From: Bacteroidales bacterium
GTDB lineage: Bacteria > Bacteroidota > Bacteroidia > Bacteroidales > Muribaculaceae
Direction of reading: 5' to 3'
DNA length: 10,738 nt
NCBI GenBank assembly: GCA_004552485.1
Contig: SFOH01000063.1
Coordinates: 1 to 10,738, forward strand
Both the position numbers and the translations under genes were made by a program. Below, piece after piece: positions 6,233 through 10,738 of this stretch; positions within the stretch are counted from its first letter, which is position 1, and each line of letters starts with the position of its first letter. The notes beneath the pieces were generated by a model. It saw only the letters and a list, made by a program, of their open reading frames with translations, searched no databases and had not been told where the DNA came from.

Positions 6233-6769
6233 TTAGCTGACGAGGGATTTGCCGCGGGTGATGGCTTGCTGGTTGAGGGGGATGAGGTGGTGGTGACGCT
6301 CGGGCAGGGTCTTTTTGAGGCCGCGGATGACGGCATCGTCGTCCATGAGGGGGCGTGCTTTGAGGAGGGCGCCAAGGAGTATCATGTTGTAGGTCTTGGA
6401 GTTGCCCATCTCGATGGCGGCCTCGGTGGCGTTGACGGGGATGATGGTGATGTCGGTGCGGGTGGGTTTGTGGTGGATTCCGTAGGGGTCGTAGATGAGT
6501 GTGCCGCCGGGTTTTACTTTGCTCTCGAACTTGTCGAGGCTCTGCTGGTTGAGGATGACGGCGGTGTCATAGCTGTCTACGATGGGCGAGGAGATGGGTT
6601 TGTCACTGACGATGACGGTGACGTTGGCGGTTCCGCCGCGCTGTTCGGGGCCGTAAGCGGGCATCCATGTCACCTCGCGGCCGTCCATGAGGCCGGCGTA
6701 TGCCAGGATTTTGCCCATGGAGAGGACGCCCTGGCCGCCGAAACCGGCTATAATGATTTCTTCTTTCAT
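6233..6769 (-). CDS. 2-oxoacid:ferredoxin oxidoreductase, gamma subunit
   Basis: This 178-residue protein is the gamma subunit (KorC/VorC type) of a four-subunit 2-oxoacid:ferredoxin oxidoreductase, which closes over the coenzyme A site of the alpha-beta core. The N-terminus IIIAGFGGQGVLSMGKIL (5-22) has the GFGGQG loop diagnostic of this family. MPAYGPEQRGGTANVTVIVS (36-55) is the second conserved block. The length is normal for an unfused gamma chain. It is last in the operon, 78 bases after the beta subunit, a longer gap than between the other genes. A strong terminator follows. The ATG at 6769 is supported by the immediate start of the conserved strand. Confidence 0.93.
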   Translation of the reverse strand: MKEEIIIAGFGGQGVLSMGKILAYAGLMDGREVTWMPAYGPEQRGGTANVTVIVSDKPISSPIVDSYDTAVILNQQSLDKFESKVKPGGTLIYDPYGIHHKPTRTDITIIPVNATEAAIEMGNSKTYNMILLGALLKARPLMDDDAVIRGLKKTLPERHHHLIPLNQQAITRGKSLVS

Positions 6770-6847
6770 AGAGGGTGGGGTTTCTTTTGTGAGTTGTCGG
6801 CTGCCCGGTGTGAGGCGGCTGACGTGTTGTTTATGAGACGGTTAGGG

Positions 6848-7630
6848 TCAGCATTGGCGGTCGATGCCGTCGGTGTTTTTGAGGTCTCCCAGGGGGTATT
6901 TGACGAACATGTTCTCTTCCATCCACTGGTTGGACTGGGCGGGGGTGAGTTTCCAGCCGGAGTTGCAGGTGGAGACGACTTCGACGACTGAGGTGCCGCG
7001 TTTGGCGATTGCGTTCTCGAAGGCTTTTTTGAGGGCGGCTTTGGTCTTGCGGACGGCGGCGGGGGTGTGGACGCTCTGGCGTGTGACGTAGCATGTGCCG
7101 TCGAGGCCGGCGAGTATATCGCTGATTTTCAGGGGGAAGCCGTTGAGGTCGGCGCGACGGCCGTAGGGGGTGGTGGCGGTCTTCTGGCCGAGGAGGGTTG
7201 TGGGGGCCATCTGTCCGCCGGTCATGCCGTAGATGGCGTTGTTGATGAAGACGATGACGATGTTCTCGCCGCGGTTGGCGGCGTGGATTGTCTCGGCGGT
7301 GCCGATGGCGGCGAGGTCGCCGTCGCCCTGGTATGTGAAGACGACGTCTTCGGGGTTGAGGCGCGAGATGGCTGTTGCGACGGCGGGAGCGCGTCCGTGG
7401 GCGGCTTCTACCCAGTCAACATCTATATAGTTGTAGGCGAAGACGGCGCAACCGACGGGTGCGATGCCGACGGCGCGGTCCTCGAGGCCCATCTCGTCAA
7501 GCACCTCGGCCAGCAGTTTGTGTACGACGCCGTGGGAGCAGCCGGGGCAGTAGTGGGTGTGGTTGTCGAGGAGCAGCCGCGGGCGCGAGTATGTCTTGTT
7601 CTCAGGTTTTATGATGTCTTGGATATCCAT
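6848..7630 (-). CDS. 2-oxoacid:ferredoxin oxidoreductase, beta (TPP-binding) subunit
   Basis: This 260-residue subunit binds thiamine pyrophosphate and the proximal [4Fe-4S] cluster. Four cysteines expected as cluster ligands are present: C28 and C31 in HYCPGCSHG, C61 in APVGCAVF and C222 in STCNSG. The TPP motif is GDGD (102-105) with NN at 130-131 followed by AIYGMTGGQMAPTT. I chose the ATG at 7630 (MDIQDIIKPENK) over an in-frame TTG at 7639, because TTG is rare as a start and the ATG leaves 13 bases after the alpha stop. Substrate specificity (branched-chain 2-oxoacids versus 2-oxoglutarate) is not decided by these motifs. Confidence 0.94.
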   Translation of the reverse strand: MDIQDIIKPENKTYSRPRLLLDNHTHYCPGCSHGVVHKLLAEVLDEMGLEDRAVGIAPVGCAVFAYNYIDVDWVEAAHGRAPAVATAISRLNPEDVVFTYQGDGDLAAIGTAETIHAANRGENIVIVFINNAIYGMTGGQMAPTTLLGQKTATTPYGRRADLNGFPLKISDILAGLDGTCYVTRQSVHTPAAVRKTKAALKKAFENAIAKRGTSVVEVVSTCNSGWKLTPAQSNQWMEENMFVKYPLGDLKNTDGIDRQC

Positions 7631-7643
7631 GATGGTCAATGAG

Positions 7644-8732
7644 TTAAGCGTTTGGGAAATCGCGGTGGAAGGCGTCCATAATCTCGGTGGGCGTGGGAAT
7701 CATGCCGCCCATGCGGCCGTAGTGAGTGACGGGCACGCGGCCGTTGACGGCGAGGCGCACGTCCTCGACCATCTGGCCGGCGTTGAGTTCGACGGTGAGG
7801 ATTCCTTTGACGCGCCGGGCGAGTGCGGCGATGGCGTCGGTGGGGAAGGGCCAGAGGGTGATGGGGCGCAGGAGGCCGATTTTCAGGCCTTTTTCACGGG
7901 CTTCCTCGATGGCTTTGAGGGCGATGCGTGCGACGGTGCCGAAGGCGACGATGAGGTATTCGCAGTCGTCGGTGAAATATTCCTGGAAGCGGACTTCGTT
8001 GGCGCGGATGAGGTCGTAGGTCTCCTGGAGAATCTGGTTGTTCTTCTCCATGACGGACGACTCGAGCTCGAGGGAGGTGATGACGTTGCGGTGGCCGCGG
8101 CCATGTTTGCCTGTGGCGGCCCAGGGGCACTGCTCGCGCACCTCGGCGTCGGTGCGGCGCGGGCGGTAGGGGGGCAGGACCACTTTCTCCATCATCTGGC
8201 CCACGATGCCGTCGGCGAGAATCATGGAGGGTACGCGGTATTTGAATGCGAGGTCCATTCCGAGGCCGACGAAGTCGGTCATCTCCTGGACCGAAGCGGG
8301 GGAGAGGACGATGAGGTGGTAGTCGCCGTGGCCGCCGCCTTTGGTGGCCTGGAAATAGTCGGCCTGCGAGGGCTGGATTGTGCCCAGGCCGGGGCCGCCG
8401 CGCATAACGTTGATGACCAGCGCGGGGATGCGTGCGCCGGCTATATAGCTGATGCCTTCCTGTTTGAGGGATACGCCGGGCGATGACGAGGATGTCATGA
8501 CGGCTTTGCCGGATGCTGCGCCGCCGTAGACCATGTTGATGGCGGCCACTTCGCTCTCAGCCTGGAGCACGACCATACCGGTTGTCTCCCAGGGTTTGAG
8601 GGCGGTGAGCGTCTCCAGCACCTCGCTCTGGGGGGTGATGGGGTAGCCGAAGTAACCGTCCATGCCGTAGCGGATGGCGGCGTGGGCAATGGCCTCATTG
8701 CCCTTCATAAGTTTTACTTCCTGTTCTTCCAT
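7644..8732 (-). CDS. vorB: 2-oxoacid:ferredoxin oxidoreductase, alpha subunit (VorB/KorA type)
   Basis: This 362-residue alpha subunit carries the pyrimidine-binding half of the TPP site. GYFGYPITPQSEVLETL (26-42) holds the conserved YPITP with the threonine near the 2-oxoacid carboxylate. AESEVAAINMVYGGAASGK (58-76) contains the glutamate that activates TPP. SSSSPGVSLKQEGISYI (81-97) and VMRGGPGLGTIQPSQADYFQ (109-128) are further family blocks. It lacks a fused gamma domain, in keeping with the separate gamma gene. Proteins of this form are often labelled 3-methyl-2-oxobutanoate dehydrogenase subunit VorB; KorA (2-oxoglutarate synthase) is the alternative, so the symbol is provisional. It follows the ferredoxin-like gene after 24 bases. 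Confidence 0.9.
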   Translation of the reverse strand: MEEQEVKLMKGNEAIAHAAIRYGMDGYFGYPITPQSEVLETLTALKPWETTGMVVLQAESEVAAINMVYGGAASGKAVMTSSSSPGVSLKQEGISYIAGARIPALVINVMRGGPGLGTIQPSQADYFQATKGGGHGDYHLIVLSPASVQEMTDFVGLGMDLAFKYRVPSMILADGIVGQMMEKVVLPPYRPRRTDAEVREQCPWAATGKHGRGHRNVITSLELESSVMEKNNQILQETYDLIRANEVRFQEYFTDDCEYLIVAFGTVARIALKAIEEAREKGLKIGLLRPITLWPFPTDAIAALARRVKGILTVELNAGQMVEDVRLAVNGRVPVTHYGRMGGMIPTPTEIMDAFHRDFPNA

Positions 8733-8756
8733 ATTGATATTCAGGTGTTTAAGGAG

Positions 8757-8987
8757 TTATTTTTCTACAACGCGATAGACCTCGATGCAGGCATCGGGGC
8801 ATACCATGGCGCATGAGCCGCAGCCAATGCATTTGTCGGGGTAGGCCATATAGGCAAAGTGGTAACCGCGGTCGTTCACCTCCTTGGGCTGGAGGGAGAG
8901 GCAGTCCACAGGACAGGCCACCACGCAAAGGTCGCAGCCCTTGCAGCGCTTGTCGTCAACGGTGATAGCTCCATGAATCTTAGCCAT
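8757..8987 (-). CDS. Ferredoxin-type 2x[4Fe-4S] subunit (delta) of the 2-oxoacid oxidoreductase
   Basis: This 76-residue iron-sulfur protein has two CxxCxxCxxxCP motifs, CKGCDLCVVACP (15-26) and CIGCGSCAMVCP (53-64), that bind two [4Fe-4S] clusters. As the first gene of the operon directly before alpha, it is most likely the delta subunit that takes electrons from the beta-subunit cluster and passes them to free ferredoxin. It has no signal peptide, so it is cytoplasmic. The order delta-alpha-beta-gamma matches KorDABC/Vor clusters of anaerobes. The ATG at 8987 is preceded by an A/T-rich leader. Confidence 0.93.
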   Translation of the reverse strand: MAKIHGAITVDDKRCKGCDLCVVACPVDCLSLQPKEVNDRGYHFAYMAYPDKCIGCGSCAMVCPDACIEVYRVVEK

Positions 8988-9070
8988 ATTGATTATAGGT
9001 TTTGATTTTTAGATTGATTTTCGGGGAGGGGCGGGAGCGGGGGTGATGCCCACGCCTTTTTTCTCGTTCA

Positions 9071-9102
9071 CAAAAATAAGAAATTTTTTCGCAGTCCGCA
9101 AA
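9071..9102 (-). promoter_or_regulatory. Promoter of the 2-oxoacid oxidoreductase operon
   Basis: On the minus strand TTTG (9102-9099) is followed after 20 bases by TATTTTTG (9078-9071), an exact TAnnTTTG. Both elements and the spacing fit the Bacteroidota sigma-ABfr consensus. Transcription should start near 9064, giving a leader of about 75 nt. Confidence 0.8.
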
Positions 9103-9151
9103 TAAAAATGCGCACAAAACACACAATCGCCTCCAAAAGCGCCACAGGCGG

Positions 9152-9207
9152 CCCTCCGCCACTTATTTTCCACACTTTTCCCCCGCAAAAATCAGGTGGA
9201 TGGAGGG
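9152..9207. repeat. Imperfect inverted repeat between divergent promoters
   Basis: CCCTCC (9152-9157) and CCAC (9159-9162) can pair with GGAGGG (9202-9207) and GTGG (9196-9199), with a 33-base centre. It lies between the -33 elements of two divergent promoters, where an operator could act on both. Evidence is structural only. Confidence 0.3.
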
Positions 9208-9225
9208 AAGAGTGCATGAATGGAG

Positions 9226-9256
9226 TTTGATTATTTCTAAAATTTTTGTACTTTTG
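9226..9256 (+). promoter_or_regulatory. Promoter of the secreted modular protein
   Basis: TTTG (9226-9229), a 19-base spacer and TACTTTTG (9249-9256) match the Bacteroidota -33/-7 consensus. Transcription should start near 9263, about 20 bases before the ATG at 9284. Confidence 0.8.
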
Positions 9257-9283
9257 CCGACATATCTTTTAAAAATCCTTCCT

Positions 9284-10738
9284 ATGAAGAAATTCTGTGC
9301 CTTGTTGGCTCTTCTGTGTGTAGCTGCCGTGGCGTTTGCCGGACCTGATTTTTATTTGCGCGGCCATGACGGCGTGTGGTTCGAGGTGCGCGACGAGTAT
9401 AAGTTCAAACAGGAGGGCGATGTTTATACCCTGCATGTGGACAAGCTGACCTCCGAGTACGCTTTCAAGATTGCTACTGCCGACTATTCCATCCAGTATG
9501 GTTCGAAGGACGCTTTTGGCTATGACACGCCCATGCTGTGCGTTGAGGGAGACGGCAACGACTTTTCGATTGCCGATTTCGCCGGCGCTTATGTGGCGGG
9601 AGCCACGCTGACGCTCGACCGCAGCAATCCGGAGGCCGTGTATCTGACGGTGACGCCCGATTTGTATCTGGCCGGCGAGATGAACAACTGGAACAATTGT
9701 GACCCGAAGACGAAATTTACCTTCCGGGACGGCGTCTACACTCTGGCGCTCAGGGGGTTGACCGGCAAATTTAGGATTGCGGCAGGCATTCAGCCGGGCT
9801 GGTCGGTTGAGTATGGCGCCAGTCAAGGGATGGTGTTTGGCCGCGAGTATACTTGTATTCCCGGACCGGGGAACGACATGAGCATGGAGCAGCGCTTCAA
9901 CAATGTCATCATCACTTTCGACAAGGCGGCGAAGACCTTAAGGGTCTCGGACAACAATGCCAATTATGCCGGCGTGGACTTTTATCTGCGCGGCCACGAC
10001 AACAACTGGGAAGCCCGCGACGCGTATAAGTTTGCGTGTCATGGCGATGTCTACACTCTGCATGTCGACTATCTGTGGCACAAAGGCGATGGCAACAATT
10101 TCCACATAACGGGCGGTGAGAGCACCAGTCTGGCCGGTGCTACGCTGATTTTCGATTACGGCGATCCCGAGGCGCCCACGCTGAAGGTTGTTCCGGACAT
10201 ATATTTCGCAGGCGGGATGAACAACTGGAACAACAGCCTTCCCGACTATCGTTTCAATGAGCGTCACGGCATTTATTCATTGTATATGGAGAGCCTGAGC
10301 GGCGATTTCAAGCTCACGGGCGGCACCAATCCTGAATGGACCTGGGAATTCGGCGGCGAAAGAGACATGGCCGTAGGCAATACCTACGCCGTGAAAAGCG
10401 GTGGCAACAACATGAGCGTCAGCGGCGCGCCTCTCAGCAATGTGACTCTTGTCTTCGATAACGACAACAAGACGCTGACGCTGAAGCCCATAGAGGAGGT
10501 CCTCGAGGGCCGTGACCTCTATCTTGCCGGGTCATTCAACGGCTGGAATCCTGCCGACCAGCGTTATAAATTCGAACGCGTCGGCGACCATTACACGCTG
10601 CGTGTTCCCCGGATATATGGTGTTTTCAAGGTGGTGACTCCCGACTGGGTTTATCAGATCGGTTGCCGTCATTCTATCTCGCTGTTCCGGCCAGCGTCGT
10701 GCCTGGTGGCTTCCAAAGGTTATGAAATGGAGCTGGCC
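9284..10738 (+). CDS. Secreted tandem-module protein with SusE/SusF or CBM48-like beta-sandwich repeats; 3' end outside window
   Basis: The frame is open from the ATG to the window edge (485 codons, no stop). Residues 1-19 are a signal peptide (MKKFCALLALLCVAAVAFA, cleavage probably before G20). C12 is preceded by Leu, so it does not form a normal lipobox. The mature protein is a chain of modules each opening with a (F/L/I)Y(L/F)(R/A)G strand: FYLRGHDGVW at 23, LYLAGEMNNWN at 127, FYLRGHDNNW at 233, IYFAGGMNNWN at 306 and LYLAGSFNGWN at 412. Spacing is 104-106 residues except for the third module, which is 73 long. The (A/S)G-x-(M/F)-N-x-W-N motif followed by an aromatic-rich strand and (V/I)Y(T/S)L recalls starch-binding CBM48 and SusE/SusF domains. 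A role in binding alpha-glucans or other glycans is an inference. There is no SusC/SusD neighbour. The promoter is at 9226-9256. Confidence 0.85.
   Translation, partial: MKKFCALLALLCVAAVAFAGPDFYLRGHDGVWFEVRDEYKFKQEGDVYTLHVDKLTSEYAFKIATADYSIQYGSKDAFGYDTPMLCVEGDGNDFSIADFAGAYVAGATLTLDRSNPEAVYLTVTPDLYLAGEMNNWNNCDPKTKFTFRDGVYTLALRGLTGKFRIAAGIQPGWSVEYGASQGMVFGREYTCIPGPGNDMSMEQRFNNVIITFDKAAKTLRVSDNNANYAGVDFYLRGHDNNWEARDAYKFACHGDVYTLHVDYLWHKGDGNNFHITGGESTSLAGATLIFDYGDPEAPTLKVVPDIYFAGGMNNWNNSLPDYRFNERHGIYSLYMESLSGDFKLTGGTNPEWTWEFGGERDMAVGNTYAVKSGGNNMSVSGAPLSNVTLVFDNDNKTLTLKPIEEVLEGRDLYLAGSFNGWNPADQRYKFERVGDHYTLRVPRIYGVFKVVTPDWVYQIGCRHSISLFRPASCLVASKGYEMELA

Noticed and set aside
6176..6991. Long open frame on the plus strand (271 codons) opposite the gamma and beta subunits
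   Set aside because: It is antisense to clearly conserved oxidoreductase genes. Its translation is Gly/Val/Asp-rich and low in complexity, as expected from the complement of GC-biased codons, and it begins inside the terminator hairpin.
7631..7639. Upstream TTG start for the beta subunit adding three residues
   Set aside because: TTG is a rare start. The in-frame ATG at 7630 gives a normal beta-subunit N-terminus and a sensible 13-base gap after the alpha stop.
7557..8486. 309-codon plus-strand open frame opposite the alpha subunit
   Set aside because: Same antisense artefact: composition is skewed to Gly, Ala, Val and Asp, with no recognisable domain and no promoter of its own.
9284..9340. 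Lipoprotein signal (C12) in the secreted modular protein
   Set aside because: The residue before C12 is Leu rather than Ala, Gly or Ser, and a good signal peptidase I site (AFA before G20) follows. A lipoprotein cannot be fully excluded but is less likely.

Overview
The window looks like chromosomal DNA from the Bacteroidales, probably a gut type such as Muribaculaceae or a relative. Several intergenic gaps carry the Bacteroidota promoter pattern (TTTG at -33, TAnnTTTG at -7). The starts have A/T-rich leaders without clear Shine-Dalgarno sequences. The gene content (secreted carbohydrate-active proteins, a TonB-dependent receptor, a four-gene 2-oxoacid:ferredoxin oxidoreductase operon) also fits an anaerobic bacteroidete. 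The family-level placement is an inference.

Left part (1-3235, + strand): the 3' portion of a large secreted protein with a glycosidase-like barrel of the DUF5722 type, three related beta-sandwich modules and a short C-terminal domain. It is followed by the ribosomal protein operon rplU-rpmA, which has its own promoter, a structured leader and a long-stemmed terminator.

Middle (3236-6232, + strand): a 632-residue TonB-dependent outer-membrane receptor standing alone (no SusD partner). A 330-bp gene-free stretch follows, holding a 33-bp-spaced direct repeat, a 24-bp-arm perfect palindrome and an 11-bp direct repeat flanking that palindrome. Next is a small free-standing AlaX-type tRNA-editing protein. 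A hairpin terminator with a T-run on the minus strand separates it from the convergent operon.

Right part: a minus-strand operon (8987 down to 6233) reads ferredoxin-type delta subunit, alpha, beta (TPP), gamma of a 2-oxoacid:ferredoxin oxidoreductase. It couples oxidative decarboxylation of a 2-oxoacid to ferredoxin reduction, or the reverse. Its promoter at about 9071-9102 faces away from a second, equally good promoter (9226-9256). That one drives a secreted protein beginning at 9284 and running off the window. It is built of about 105-residue tandem modules resembling starch-binding SusE/SusF or CBM48 folds, and one module has lost exactly 30 codons.

No CRISPR array, tRNA, rRNA, transposase or phage gene was seen. 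The most unusual items are the repeat-rich gap at 5292-5621, the rplU leader with two overlapping hairpins, and the modular protein at the right edge. No multi-gene system without precedent is evident.
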